Made by a program: the position numbers and the translations under genes. Shown in pieces: positions 43,808 through 52,645 of a stretch of 64,000 bases of DNA (position 1 is the stretch's first letter; each line of letters opens with the position of its first letter). This stretch comes from Actinoallomurus bryophytorum. GTDB lineage: Bacteria; Actinomycetota; Actinomycetes; Streptosporangiales; Streptosporangiaceae. The stretch spans positions 4,030,001 to 4,094,000 of the forward strand of contig NZ_VFOZ01000001.1 of assembly GCF_006716425.1 (NCBI RefSeq), written 5' to 3'. The notes beneath the pieces are model-generated. The model was not told the origin of the DNA, made no database searches, and worked only from the letters and a program-made list of their open reading frames with translations.

Positions 43808-44479
43808 ATGACCTCAGTACTGCTCGCCGAGGACGACACGTCCATCTCCGAGCCTCTCGCCAGAGCGTTGCGGCGGGAGGGATACAACGTCGAAGTCAGT
43901 CCCGACGGTCCGCAGGCCCTCGAACGGGCACTGGGGGGCGGGGTGGATCTGATCGTGCTCGACCTCGGCCTTCCCGAGCTCGACGGCCTCGAGGTGGCCC
44001 GCCGGGTTCGCGCCGAAGGACATGGCGTCCCGATCCTCATCCTGACCGCCCGTGCCGACGAGGTGGACACCGTGGTGGGCCTCGACGCCGGGGCCGACGA
44101 CTACGTCACCAAGCCGTTCCGGCTGGCGGAGCTGCTCGCACGCGTGCGTGCTCTCCTGCGCCGGGGCAGCACCGAGACGCCCATAGTGCAGGGCGTGCGG
44201 ATCGACGCCGAGTCCAGGCGCGCCTGGATGGGCGACCAGGAGCTTCAGCTCACGACCAAGGAGTTCGACCTGCTGCGCGTGCTCGTACGCGACGCCGGCA
44301 AGGTCGTCACCCGTGAGCAGATCATGCGCGAGGTGTGGGACACCAACTGGTGGGGTTCCACCAAGACCCTCGACATGCATATCTCCTGGTTGCGCCGCAA
44401 GCTCGGGGACGACGCGGGAAGCCCTCGCTACATCACGACCGTGCGCGGAGTCGGATTCCGCTTCGAGCGCGGCGACTAG
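43808..44479 (+). CDS. OmpR-family response regulator
   Basis: The 223-residue protein has a receiver domain with the acidic pair in LLAEDDTSI, phospho-acceptor Asp in DLIVLDLGLPELDG, Thr in LILTARAD and Lys in DDYVTKPFRLAEL. The OmpR/PhoB winged-helix domain (about 130-220) ends in HISWLRRKLGDDAGSPRYI and TVRGVGFRFE. Its partner kinase follows 57 bases downstream across a strong hairpin. The start is apparently leaderless. Confidence 0.93.
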   Translation: MTSVLLAEDDTSISEPLARALRREGYNVEVSPDGPQALERALGGGVDLIVLDLGLPELDGLEVARRVRAEGHGVPILILTARADEVDTVVGLDAGADDYVTKPFRLAELLARVRALLRRGSTETPIVQGVRIDAESRRAWMGDQELQLTTKEFDLLRVLVRDAGKVVTREQIMREVWDTNWWGSTKTLDMHISWLRRKLGDDAGSPRYITTVRGVGFRFERGD

Positions 44480-44486
44480 ACAGGCG

Positions 44487-44521
44487 GACCGTGACGTGAA
44501 CCACGGCATCACGTCACGGTC
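44487..44521. repeat. Perfect 13-bp-arm hairpin between response regulator and kinase
   Basis: GACCGTGACGTGA (44487-44499) and TCACGTCACGGTC (44509-44521) are perfect inverted arms around a 9-nt loop. It starts eight bases after the regulator stop and ends 15 bases before the kinase ATG. It could attenuate transcription, stabilise the upstream mRNA, or bind the dimeric regulator. Confidence 0.75.
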
Positions 44522-44536
44522 GGAAGAGAGGCCCCC

Positions 44537-45817
44537 ATGAGGCGACGTCTGCTGCTGTCGACGCTCGCCGTCGCTGTCGTCTCCGTACTCCTGCTCGGCA
44601 TCCCGCTCGCCTACTCCACCGAGCGCCTGATCTACGACGAGGCGCAGCAGCAGGTCGAGCGGGAGGCGGCGACCGTCGTGGCGGGGGTCAATCTCCGGGA
44701 GGAGATGCGCCAGTCGATCACCGGCGACCAGATCGGCAAGGAGTTCCCTGGCCGCTACATCGTGGTGAGCATGGCCGACGGTACGGAGATCACGGCAGGG
44801 GAGGCCCCGGCCAAGGGCGACCACGTGATCACGAAGATGGCGGCGAACGACCGCGGCATCCGCGTCCAGGTCTCGCGGGACGCCGCCGACGTCGAGGCGG
44901 ACGCCGTACGCACGTTCCTGCTCATCGGCAGCCTCGTCGTGCTCGGTGTGGGGGTGGCGGTCGCCCTCGCGATGGTGCAGGCACGGAAGCTGACGCTGCC
45001 GCTGATCGACCTGGCCGAGACCGCCGAACGCCTCGGGTCCGGCAACGCGCGCCCGCGACGGCGGCGATACGGGGTACCCGAGGTCGACCGCGTCGCGGAG
45101 GTGCTCGACAGCAGCGCGGTCCGTATCGCCGACCTGTTCGCCGCGAGCCGGGAGTTCGCCTCCGACGCCAGTCATCAGCTGCGTACGCCGCTGACCGCGC
45201 TGTCCATGCGGCTGGAGGAGATGATCGAGGCGGCGGAGTACCCCGACGTCGTACGCGAGGAGGGCGCCGCCGCGGCAGCCCAGGTCGAGCGGCTCGCGGC
45301 CGTGGTCGAGCAGCTGCTCGCCCGTGCCAAACACGATCCGACCGGGGACGCGGTCCCCATCGGAGTGGACGAGATCGTCACGCAGCAGGTCAAGGAGTGG
45401 GAGCCGGTCTTCCGGCGTGAGAGCCGCCGGATCGACATGTCGGGCGTACGCGGCCTCACCGCCGTGGTCAGCCCCGGGGGCCTGTCACAGATCGTCGCGA
45501 CCCTCCTGGACAACTCCCTCGTGCACGGCGACGGCAGGGTCACCATCCACACCAAGGAGACCCCCGCCTCGATCGTGGTGGAGGTCGGCGACGAGGGCGC
45601 GGGCGTACCCCCCGAACTCGAACGCCGGGTGTTCGACCGCAATGTCAGTGGCCGCCAGGGCACCGGCCTCGGGCTCTACCTCGCGCGCTCGCTCGCCACC
45701 GCCGACGGGGGGCGGCTGGAGCTGGTCCGGTCACGCCCGGCCACGTTCGCGATCTTCCTGCGCAAGCGCGAGGAGGCGCTCCTCGCCAAGGAGCGCGTGG
45801 TCAGCGGGCCCGCCTAG
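44537..45817 (+). CDS. HAMP-containing sensor histidine kinase
   Basis: The 426-residue kinase has TM1 at about 4-26, an extracellular segment of about 105 residues, TM2 at about 133-155 and a HAMP region. The phosphorylated His is in FASDASHQLRTPLTAL near 213. The ATPase domain has an N box in LDNSLVHGDGRV, G1 in VGDEGAGVPPEL and G2 in GRQGTGLGLYLARSLA. The input signal is unknown. A purine-rich site (GGAAGAGAGG) precedes the ATG. Its 3' end overlaps the gtrA-like gene by 17 bases on the other strand. Confidence 0.93.
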   Translation: MRRRLLLSTLAVAVVSVLLLGIPLAYSTERLIYDEAQQQVEREAATVVAGVNLREEMRQSITGDQIGKEFPGRYIVVSMADGTEITAGEAPAKGDHVITKMAANDRGIRVQVSRDAADVEADAVRTFLLIGSLVVLGVGVAVALAMVQARKLTLPLIDLAETAERLGSGNARPRRRRYGVPEVDRVAEVLDSSAVRIADLFAASREFASDASHQLRTPLTALSMRLEEMIEAAEYPDVVREEGAAAAAQVERLAAVVEQLLARAKHDPTGDAVPIGVDEIVTQQVKEWEPVFRRESRRIDMSGVRGLTAVVSPGGLSQIVATLLDNSLVHGDGRVTIHTKETPASIVVEVGDEGAGVPPELERRVFDRNVSGRQGTGLGLYLARSLATADGGRLELVRSRPATFAIFLRKREEALLAKERVVSGPA

Positions 45818-46430
45818 CGCTCCCGGCCGGCACGGTCGTGGGTACGGGCTCGGGCTCCGGGTCGTCGGCCGACGCGGTCTCGGGCACCGAGTCGGCCTCG
45901 GGCAGCCCGGTGTGCGGGTCGACCGGCGGCGCGCTCGCGGGCAGGAACACCCACTTTTTGTACGCCCAGAAGCGGAACAGCGTCGCCGCGGCGGTGCCGA
46001 CGACCTCCGCGGCGTTGTAGGCGATGCCGTTCTTCAGGCCGAGGATGTAGTGCGTGACGGCGATGAACACCCAGGTGATCACCAGGGCGACGCCGTTGAG
46101 GATGAAGAACAGCACGTACTCGCGGCCGAGCCCGCTGGTGTCGCGGTGCCGGAACGTCCAGTAGCGGTTCGCGAAGTAGGAGAAGGTCGTCGCGACCACG
46201 GTGCCGACGCCGAAGGCCTTCAGGGGCCCCATCCCGAGGACGAGGTGCAGCGTGTCGGCGATCCCGATGGTGATGACGAAGTTGAGTACGCCGATCACGC
46301 CGAACTTTGCCACCTCTTGGGCGAGGTGGGCGAACCGTCGGTACAGATCCACGGCGATTCTCACGAAGGGAGACCTTTCGTTCGCGGTCGCGGTTGATCG
46401 CGCATCATCGGCAGGCCCGCAACTCTCCAT
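45801..46430 (-). CDS. GtrA-family membrane protein
   Basis: The 209-residue protein has four TM helices in the GtrA/DPMS pattern, starting FGVIGVLNFVITIGIADTLHL. The conserved FSYFANRYWTFRHRD loop follows, and the third and fourth helices end in LFRFWAYKKWVF. GtrA proteins help move lipid-linked sugars across the membrane for envelope polymers. The C-terminal tail (about 165-209) is acidic, Pro-rich and probably disordered. It could serve the glycosyltransferase/LCP group at 57-64 kb, but no glycosyltransferase adjoins it. Confidence 0.9.
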   Translation of the reverse strand: MESCGPADDARSTATANERSPFVRIAVDLYRRFAHLAQEVAKFGVIGVLNFVITIGIADTLHLVLGMGPLKAFGVGTVVATTFSYFANRYWTFRHRDTSGLGREYVLFFILNGVALVITWVFIAVTHYILGLKNGIAYNAAEVVGTAAATLFRFWAYKKWVFLPASAPPVDPHTGLPEADSVPETASADDPEPEPVPTTVPAGSARRAR

Positions 46431-46561
46431 ACCCCCGGCACGACGAGGATAGACGGGGTTCGTGGCAGCATGTGCCTGTGGTCCCTGATTCTGACAGCCG
46501 CCGATCGCGGATGTCCGAAGTATGACGGGATCCAGCTCATGTCTCTCCGACCGAGGTGATC

Positions 46562-47710
46562 ATGGACTACCGGCTCGACGATGAGCACGAGGCCCTGCGT
46601 AAGACCGTCGAGGAGTTCGCTCGCGACGTCGTCGCTCCACAGGCCGAACGACTGGACGCGGACGAGGAGTTCCCGTACGACATCGTCCGCCAGATGGGCG
46701 ATATGGGGCTTTTCGGCCTTCCGTTCCCCGAGGAGTACGGGGGCATGGGCGGCGACTACTTCGCCCTCTGCCTGGCACTGGAGGAGCTGGCACGGGTCGA
46801 CTCCTCCGTCGCGATCACCCTTGAGGCCGCGGTGTCGCTCGGCGCGATGCCGATCTACCGGTTCGGCACCGAGGAGCAGAAGCGGGCCTGGCTGCCCGAC
46901 CTGCTGGCCGGCCGCACACTCGGCGCCTTCGGCCTGACCGAGCCGGGCGGCGGCACCGACGCGGGCGCCACCCGTACGACCGCCAAGCTCGTCGACGGCC
47001 AGTGGGTGATCAACGGCACCAAGTGCTTCATCACCAACTCCGGCACCGACATCACCCGCCTGGTCACGGTCACCGCCGTCACGGGGGAGTCGGAGGGCGG
47101 AAAGCGCGAGATCTCCTCGATCATCGTCCCGACGCCGAACGAGGGCCTCAACGTCGCACCGAAGTACTCCAAGGTCGGCTGGCACGCCTCCGACACGCGG
47201 GAACTCTCCTTCAGCGACTGCCACGTACCGGCCGAGAACCTCCTCGGCGAACGCGGCCGTGGCTACGCCGGCTTCCTGTCGATCCTCGACGAGGGCCGCA
47301 TCGCGATCTCCGCACTGGCCACCGGCCTCGCCCAGGCGTGCCTTGACGAGTCGGTCAAGTACGCCAAGGAGCGCACCGCCTTCGGCCAGCCGATCGGCAA
47401 GAACCAGGCCATCGCCTTCAAGATCGCCGACATGGAGGTGCGCACCCACACGGCACGGCTCGCGTGGTACCGCGCCGCGGAGCGGATGATGCGCGGCGAG
47501 CCGTTCAAGAAGGAGGCCGCCATCGCCAAGCTGCACTCCTCAGAGATCGCCGTGACGAACGCGCGCGAGGCGACGCAGATCCACGGCGGCTACGGGTTCA
47601 TGAACGAATACCCCGTGGCCCGCCACTGGAGGGACTCGAAGATCCTGGAGATCGGCGAGGGAACCTCCGAGGTCCAGCGCATGCTCATCGCACGCGAGCT
47701 GGGACTTTAG
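46562..47710 (+). CDS. Acyl-CoA dehydrogenase
   Basis: The 382-residue flavoprotein oxidises an acyl-CoA to the 2-enoyl-CoA and passes electrons to ETF. It has the family signatures GAFGLTEPGGGTDAGATRTTA, the central WHASDTRELSFSDCHVP strand region, GYGFMNEYPVARHWRDSKI with the likely catalytic Glu, and the FAD-binding EIGEGTSEVQRMLIAREL. Chain length is not readable. ATG 46562 has GAGG five bases upstream; GTG 46556 is less likely. It is divergent from the GtrA gene. Confidence 0.92.
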   Translation: MDYRLDDEHEALRKTVEEFARDVVAPQAERLDADEEFPYDIVRQMGDMGLFGLPFPEEYGGMGGDYFALCLALEELARVDSSVAITLEAAVSLGAMPIYRFGTEEQKRAWLPDLLAGRTLGAFGLTEPGGGTDAGATRTTAKLVDGQWVINGTKCFITNSGTDITRLVTVTAVTGESEGGKREISSIIVPTPNEGLNVAPKYSKVGWHASDTRELSFSDCHVPAENLLGERGRGYAGFLSILDEGRIAISALATGLAQACLDESVKYAKERTAFGQPIGKNQAIAFKIADMEVRTHTARLAWYRAAERMMRGEPFKKEAAIAKLHSSEIAVTNAREATQIHGGYGFMNEYPVARHWRDSKILEIGEGTSEVQRMLIARELGL

Positions 47711-47732
47711 AGGCGGATTTTCCGAGGCCACA

Positions 47733-47766
47733 GGTGGGCGCGACGCCCGAAGGGCGTCGCGCCACC
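47733..47766 (+). terminator. Strong hairpin after the acyl-CoA dehydrogenase gene
   Basis: The left arm 47733-47748 and right arm 47752-47766 pair over 15 bp with a single bulged G around a GAA loop. It begins 23 bases after the stop at 47710. There is no T-tract, so it is an actinobacterial-type terminator. Confidence 0.65.
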
Positions 47767-47785
47767 GCGCTATGCCGAAGGCACG

Positions 47786-47923
47786 ATGATCTGCGGAATC
47801 GCGGATCAGGAGCTTGTGATCTACCGGCATCTCTGGCACCCCCGTCGCAAGGCATGCACGGCCTGCGAGGAGTTCGCCGAGACGGTGGACGGCCGGTGGC
47901 CGCTCAAGGAACGCGCAGAGTGA
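47786..47923 (+). CDS. Small 45-residue Cys/His-containing protein
   Basis: The ATG at 47786 follows GAAGG by three bases and the frame ends with TGA at 47921-47923. The product reads MICGIADQELVIYRHLWHPR then RKACTACEEFAETVDGRWPL and KERAE. It has a CxxC pair, one more Cys and two His, so it could bind a metal. Third codon positions are about 80% G or C, as in the neighbours. The function is unknown. It sits between a terminator and purK. Confidence 0.5.
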   Translation: MICGIADQELVIYRHLWHPRRKACTACEEFAETVDGRWPLKERAE

Positions 47924-48028
47924 GGGGCAGGTCCACGACGCCCACAGGATCCGGCCCCTGCGGGCGCTCCGCCGAACACCGGCCGCCGAAGACCGGCCGA
48001 GGCCCGAAAGGCGGCCTAGCAGGGACGG

Positions 48029-48034
48029 TAGGCT
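48029..48034 (+). promoter_or_regulatory. -10-like hexamer for a leaderless purK start
   Basis: TAGGCT is followed by six bases and then the GTG at 48041, with no ribosome site. Confidence 0.5.
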
Positions 48035-48040
48035 GCGTGC

Positions 48041-49186
48041 GTGACGGACAGGCAAGGTATTCCGGCCGTCGGCATGGTGGGTGGTGGGCAACTCGCCCGC
48101 ATGACCCAGCAGGCGGCGATCAGTCTCGGTGTGACGCTGCGCGTCCTCAGCGACAGCATGCACGCGTCCGCCGCGCGGGTGGTCTCCGACGTCCGCGTCG
48201 GTGATCACGAGTCGCTCGACGATCTGCGTACGTTCGCCAAGGACAGCGACGTGGTGACGTTCGACCACGAGCACGTCCCGGGTGAGCACATCAGGGCGCT
48301 GGAGGAGGCCGGCACACCGTGCCGGCCCGGATCCGCCGCGCTGCTGCACGCGCAGGACAAACGGGTGATGCGTGAGCGGCTCAGCGGGCTCGGTGTGCCG
48401 GTGCCGCGGTTCGCGCCGGTCGCGACGGCGGCCGACGTCGAGGCGTTCGGGGCCTGGCCCGTCGTGCTGAAGGCCGTACGCGGCGGCTACGACGGCAAGG
48501 GCGTCTGGGTCTGCGAAAACCCGGCAGAGGCGCGGGCCGTGGTCGAGCGCGCCACCGGCGAGGGGATCGCCCTGCTGGCCGAGGAGCACGTGCCGTTCCG
48601 CCGTGAGCTGGCCGCTCTGGTGGCCCGGTCGCCGTACGGCCAGGGCGCCGCCTACCCGATCGTGGAGACGGTGCAGCGCGACGGCATCTGCCACGAGGTG
48701 ATCGCGCCGGCGCCCGGCCTGCATCCGGACCGGGCCGAGGAGGCCCAGCGGCTGGCGCTCGACATCGCCGCGAGGCTCGGCGTGACCGGCCTGCTCGCCG
48801 TCGAGCTGTTCGAGACCGACGAAGGCGTGCTCGTCAACGAGCTGGCCATGCGGCCGCACAACTCCGGGCACTGGACGATCGAGGGTTCGCGCACCTCGCA
48901 GTTCGAGCAGCATCTGCGCGCGGTCCTCGACCTGCCGCTCGGCGACACCCGGCCCACCGCTCCGTACGCCGTGATGGCCAACGTCCTCGGCGGCGACGAG
49001 ACGGACATCTACCCGCGCTACATCCACGTCATGGCGCACGACCCCGGTGTGAAGGTGCACTTCTACGGCAAGGAGGTCCGCCCGGGGCGCAAGATCGGCC
49101 ACGTCACCGCGCTCGGCGACGACCTCGACGACGTACGCGAGCGCGCCCGGCACGCCGCCGACTACCTGCGGAACGGACCCCGATGA
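48041..49186 (+). CDS. purK: 5-(carboxyamino)imidazole ribonucleotide synthase
   Basis: The 381-residue ATP-grasp enzyme carboxylates AIR with bicarbonate and ATP in purine synthesis. It shows [21 protein letters not shown] at the N terminus, [20 protein letters not shown] as the ATP-grasp loop, [25 protein letters not shown] and a C-terminal [17 protein letters not shown]. The GTG start looks leaderless. Its stop overlaps purE (ATGA), so PurK and PurE are made together and pass on the unstable N5-CAIR. Confidence 0.95.
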   Translation: MTDRQGIPAVGMVGGGQLARMTQQAAISLGVTLRVLSDSMHASAARVVSDVRVGDHESLDDLRTFAKDSDVVTFDHEHVPGEHIRALEEAGTPCRPGSAALLHAQDKRVMRERLSGLGVPVPRFAPVATAADVEAFGAWPVVLKAVRGGYDGKGVWVCENPAEARAVVERATGEGIALLAEEHVPFRRELAALVARSPYGQGAAYPIVETVQRDGICHEVIAPAPGLHPDRAEEAQRLALDIAARLGVTGLLAVELFETDEGVLVNELAMRPHNSGHWTIEGSRTSQFEQHLRAVLDLPLGDTRPTAPYAVMANVLGGDETDIYPRYIHVMAHDPGVKVHFYGKEVRPGRKIGHVTALGDDLDDVRERARHAADYLRNGPR

Positions 49187-49674
49187 GCGTCGGTGTGGTG
49201 ATGGGCAGCGACTCGGACTGGCCGGTGATGAAGGCCGCCGCCGAGGCGCTGGATGAGTTCGACGTGCCGTACGAGGCCGATGTGGTCTCGGCGCACCGGA
49301 TGCCGCACGACATGATCGAGTACGGCTCCGAGGCGGCCTCCCGCGGGCTTCAGGTGATCATCGCGGGCGCGGGCGGTGCGGCGCACCTGCCGGGCATGCT
49401 CGCCTCCGTCACGCCGCTGCCGGTGATCGGCGTTCCGGTGCCGCTGAAGTACCTCGACGGTATGGACTCCCTGCTCTCGATCGTGCAGATGCCGGCCGGA
49501 GTGCCGGTCGCGGCCGTCGCGGTGGGCAACGCGCGCAACGCCGGCCTGCTGGCCGTCCGCATCCTCGCGGCGTCCGACGCGGACCTGCGCGAGCGCATGG
49601 AGGAGTTCCAGCGCGACCTGCACGACCAGGCCAAGGCCAAGGGCGAGCGGCTGCGACGCGCGTCAGCGGGGTAG
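49183..49674 (+). CDS. purE: N5-carboxyaminoimidazole ribonucleotide mutase
   Basis: The 163-residue enzyme moves the carboxylate of N5-CAIR to C4. Signatures are [50 protein letters not shown] and [25 protein letters not shown]. The ATG overlaps the purK stop by four bases. The last 12 bases overlap the convergent CoA-binding gene. Confidence 0.95.
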   Translation: MSVGVVMGSDSDWPVMKAAAEALDEFDVPYEADVVSAHRMPHDMIEYGSEAASRGLQVIIAGAGGAAHLPGMLASVTPLPVIGVPVPLKYLDGMDSLLSIVQMPAGVPVAAVAVGNARNAGLLAVRILAASDADLRERMEEFQRDLHDQAKAKGERLRRASAG

Positions 49675-50115
49675 GCGGAGGCGCGCCCACTCGATCGCGG
49701 GGCAGCGGTTCATCACGACGTCGAGTCCGGCGTCGGCGGCGCGCTTCGCGGCGTCCTCGTCGACCACCTCGAGCGGCAGCCACACGGCCCTGACGTCGCC
49801 GGGCCCGCGCGGCCCGTACGTGCCGAACAGCTCGATCGCCTCGTCCACGGCGCCGCCCGCGTGTGCGGCGCGGCGGTAGACGCCGACGACGTCGACGACC
49901 GGCGGCACCTCGGCGACGGATGCGAAGCCGGGTTCGCCGAGCACGGTCTCGGCGGCGGGGTGGACCGGCACGATCGTCTTCCCGCGCGACCGGAGCAGCT
50001 CCGCCATGTCGTACGCGGTCCGCTCGCGGTTGTCGCGCAGGCCGACGAACGCCCACGTCTTGGAGTCGGTCAGGATGCGCCGGATGACGGCCTCGTCGGC
50101 GTAACGGTCGCTCAT
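49663..50115 (-). CDS. CoA-binding domain protein (YccU-like)
   Basis: The 150-residue protein is a stand-alone Rossmann CoA-binding domain: [27 protein letters not shown] near 18-44, [16 protein letters not shown] and [14 protein letters not shown] at the C terminus. Such proteins bind CoA and may regulate or protect thiols, but their role is unsettled. ATG 50115 with GAGG upstream is preferred. It is convergent with purE. Confidence 0.87.
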   Translation of the reverse strand: MSDRYADEAVIRRILTDSKTWAFVGLRDNRERTAYDMAELLRSRGKTIVPVHPAAETVLGEPGFASVAEVPPVVDVVGVYRRAAHAGGAVDEAIELFGTYGPRGPGDVRAVWLPLEVVDEDAAKRAADAGLDVVMNRCPAIEWARLRLPR

Positions 50116-50152
50116 GACCACCTCAACCATCCCGGCGCGCGTGGCCTTCCCG

Positions 50153-50524
50153 TCAGGCGGGTGCCCGGCCGGCGTCGACGAGGATCCGGCGGATCGTGGT
50201 CCCCGACAGGTCGGACTTGCGGACGAACGCCACGGCGCCCGGCACCGGAAGGTCGATGTAGTCGTCCAGGGTGTAGGTGGAGATCAGGATCAGGATCGGT
50301 GGCGCGTCCACGCCGGCGATCGAGTCGACCAGGTCGAAGCCGCTCTCGTCGCCGAGATTGACGTCGATGAGCATGACATCGGGCCGCGCGGCGGTCATCA
50401 GACGAAGGGCGCCCGCGGTGTTCGTGGCCACCCCGACGACGTTGATGTGCTCGCGTTCAAGCAGAATGCGAGCGACGTCGAGGAAGCCGTCATCGTCGTC
50501 GACGATCAGGCACCGAACACCCAT
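50153..50524 (-). CDS. Stand-alone receiver-domain response regulator
   Basis: The 123-residue protein is a CheY-like receiver alone: acidic triad in LIVDDDDGFL, phospho-acceptor Asp in VMLIDVNLGDESG, Ser in LILISTYT and Lys in AFVRKSDLSG. No DNA-binding domain follows, so it is an orphan regulator that must act by protein contact or phosphotransfer. A TACTGT hexamer lies seven bases before the ATG. No histidine kinase adjoins it. Confidence 0.87.
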   Translation of the reverse strand: MGVRCLIVDDDDGFLDVARILLEREHINVVGVATNTAGALRLMTAARPDVMLIDVNLGDESGFDLVDSIAGVDAPPILILISTYTLDDYIDLPVPGAVAFVRKSDLSGTTIRRILVDAGRAPA

Positions 50525-50815
50525 ATCACCAACAGTACGCGCGGTTTTCCGCCCTTCCTGGTAACCCGAATACGCAGGTACGGCTGGCAGGGGGCGGTGA
50601 ACGGGTGCTGCCCGTGCAGACAGCGCGCCCGGCCGCCTCCAATAGTGGAACGAGGGTTCCACCGGCGGCTAGGAGAAGGGGCATCATGGGCTGGACTCGA
50701 TGCGCCACCGTTGCCCGTGCCACCGTACGTTCTCGGCCGTACCGCGGCGATGCCGCCGGACCGCCGGCCACCCGGCAGCCGTCCCCGGCCGTGCCCGCCC
50801 TCTGTTAGGACGAGG
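50525..50815. other. Intergenic region without a supported gene
   Basis: Open frames here (for example 50605-50808) are Arg/Pro-rich with no recognisable domain and poor codon bias. Apart from the receiver-gene promoter element I see no other feature. Confidence 0.5.
50532..50537 (-). promoter_or_regulatory. -10-like hexamer for the orphan receiver gene
   Basis: On the minus strand TACTGT is followed by seven bases and then the ATG at 50524. Confidence 0.4.
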
Positions 50816-51172
50816 GTGAACTCCGTACCCGGCTCTCCGAGCGATCCGTCGGTCCACCCGTGCGCCGAGGGTGGCGTGCTTCCCCCGACCACCGTCTACC
50901 TGGCGATCTGCCTGCCGCCCGGCACGATGCCCGGCGGGTTGGCCGAGATCCAGCTCGCGATCGCCGATGCCGCGCGGAAGGTGACCGAGGCCGGGCATCC
51001 GGTCCGCTACCTGAACGGCATGTACATGCCCGCCCAGACGCGCCTGCTGTGCGTCTTCGCCGCCGAGAGCGAGGAGGCGGCACACGCCACCGTCGACCTC
51101 GTACGGCTGCCGTACGTCCAGATGAGGGCCATCACGGACCAGTGGGACCAGGGCCCGGCCCCCGCCGACTGA
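50816..51172 (+). CDS. DUF4242-like ferredoxin-fold small protein
   Basis: The product is about 118 residues from GTG 50816 (after AGGACGAGG), or about 98 residues from GTG 50876 (after GAGGG). The core reads VYLAICLPPGTMPGGLAEIQ, then EAGHPVRYLNGMYMPAQTRL and LCVFAAESEEAAHATV, then VRLPYVQMRAI. This pattern matches the DUF4242/SCO4226-type alpha-beta barrel, some members of which bind nickel. The N-terminal 20 residues may not be translated. No neighbour points to a function. Confidence 0.65.
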   Translation: MNSVPGSPSDPSVHPCAEGGVLPPTTVYLAICLPPGTMPGGLAEIQLAIADAARKVTEAGHPVRYLNGMYMPAQTRLLCVFAAESEEAAHATVDLVRLPYVQMRAITDQWDQGPAPAD

Positions 51173-51211
51173 GAGCCATGGAGGGCTCCCGGGCGGGAAC
51201 CGGGCGGATCC

Positions 51212-52519
51212 TCAGGGCCGGCCCAGGGCGCGGTAGTGCCAGCCGGCGGAACGCCACCGCTCGGGGTCGAGCGCGTTGCGGCCGTCGACCATGTTGCGTT
51301 CGGCCACGACCGCGCCGAGCTCGTCCGGGTCCAGCTCGCGGAACTCCCGCCACTCGGTGAGGAGCAGCACGACGTGCGCGTCGGCGGCGGCGTCCTTCGC
51401 CGAGGTGCCGTACGCCAGCTCGGGATGGGCGCGCCGGGCGTTGGCCAGGGCCTGCGGGTCGTAGACGGTGACGTTGCCGCCCTGCGAGCGGATCGACGTC
51501 GCCACATCGAGCGCGGGGGAGTCGCGGATGTCGTCGGAGTTGGGCTTGAAGGCCGCGCCCAGCACGCCGACGGTGCGGTTAATGAAGGACCCGCCGAGGA
51601 GTTCGCGCGCCAGGTCGACCATGCGGATGCGACGCCTGATGTTGATCGCGTCGACCTCGCGCAGGAACGACAGCGCCTGGTCGACGCCGAGCTCACCCGC
51701 CCGCGCCATGAACGCGCGGATGTCCTTCGGCAGGCAGCCGCCGCCGAACCCGAGACCGGCACCGAGGAACTTGCCGCCGATCCGGTCGTCGTGCGAAAGC
51801 GCTTCGGAGAGTTTGGTCACATCGGCGTGTGCCGCCTCACAGACCTCGGCCATCGCGTTGATGAACGAGATCTTGGTGGCGAGGAAGGCGTTCGCGGAGA
51901 CCTTGACCAGCTCGGAGGTGGGGTAGTCGGTGACGATCAGAGGGACGCCCTCGGAGGTCATGGGGGTGTAGACCTCGCGCAGGATCTTCTCCGCACGGTC
52001 GGACTCCACACCGATGACGATGCGGTCCGGGTGGAGCGTGTCCTCCACGGCGTAGCCCTCACGGAGGAACTCCGGGTTCCACGCGAGCTCGGCCAGCTCG
52101 CCGGCCGGAGACAGCCGCGCCAGGCGCTTCGCGAGCCTTTCGGCGGTACCGACCGGAACCGTCGACTTGCCGATCACGAGGCACGCCCGCGTCAGACGCG
52201 GCGCGAGCGCGGTGATCGTGTCATCGACGTAGCTCATGTCGGCGGCGTACTCGCCCGGCTTCTGCGGGGTGCCCACGCAGACGAAATGGACGTCGCCGAA
52301 CTCCGCCGCCTCGTCGTAGGAGGTGGTGAAGCGCAGCCGCCCGTTCTCGAGGTTGCGGCGCAGGATCGGCTCGAGGCCCGGTTCGTAGAACGGCAGCTCA
52401 CCTGCGGACAGCCGGGCGATCTTGTCGGCGTCCACGTCGATGCCGAGCACCTCGTACCCCAGCTCGGCCATGCAAGCCGCGTGGGTGGCGCCCAGGTAGC
52501 CAGTGCCGATCACGGTCAT
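51212..52519 (-). CDS. ugd: UDP-glucose 6-dehydrogenase
   Basis: The 435-residue enzyme oxidises UDP-glucose twice with NAD to UDP-glucuronate for envelope or exopolysaccharides. The NAD loop is TVIGTGYLGATHAACMAELG, substrate residues lie in EFLREGYAVEDTLHPDRIV, the catalytic Cys in GFGGGCLPKDIRAFM, and the C-terminal UDP-binding domain contains VGVLGAAFKPNSDDIRDSPA. ATG 52519 fits the family N terminus; ATG 52546 and 52549 are also in frame. No strong ribosome site marks any of them. Confidence 0.92.
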   Translation of the reverse strand: MTVIGTGYLGATHAACMAELGYEVLGIDVDADKIARLSAGELPFYEPGLEPILRRNLENGRLRFTTSYDEAAEFGDVHFVCVGTPQKPGEYAADMSYVDDTITALAPRLTRACLVIGKSTVPVGTAERLAKRLARLSPAGELAELAWNPEFLREGYAVEDTLHPDRIVIGVESDRAEKILREVYTPMTSEGVPLIVTDYPTSELVKVSANAFLATKISFINAMAEVCEAAHADVTKLSEALSHDDRIGGKFLGAGLGFGGGCLPKDIRAFMARAGELGVDQALSFLREVDAINIRRRIRMVDLARELLGGSFINRTVGVLGAAFKPNSDDIRDSPALDVATSIRSQGGNVTVYDPQALANARRAHPELAYGTSAKDAAADAHVVLLLTEWREFRELDPDELGAVVAERNMVDGRNALDPERWRSAGWHYRALGRP

Positions 52520-52633
52520 GCGTTGTGCCAAGGCCCTGCCTCCCATCATGAGAAATTGATGCCCGACCCCACTGACGTCCCCACGGGCCGTTTCGCGATG
52601 CTACCGGCCCTACTGGCGAGTAGGTAGACAGCG

Positions 52634-52639
52634 TACGAT
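52634..52639 (+). promoter_or_regulatory. -10-like hexamer for a leaderless acyl-CoA dehydrogenase gene
   Basis: TACGAT is followed by six bases and then the ATG at 52646, with no ribosome site. Confidence 0.5.
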
Positions 52640-52645
52640 CGGCAC

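Noticed and set aside
50605-50808. 67-residue open frame upstream of the DUF4242-like gene
   Set aside because: It is Arg/Pro/Ala-rich with no domain and no good ribosome site.
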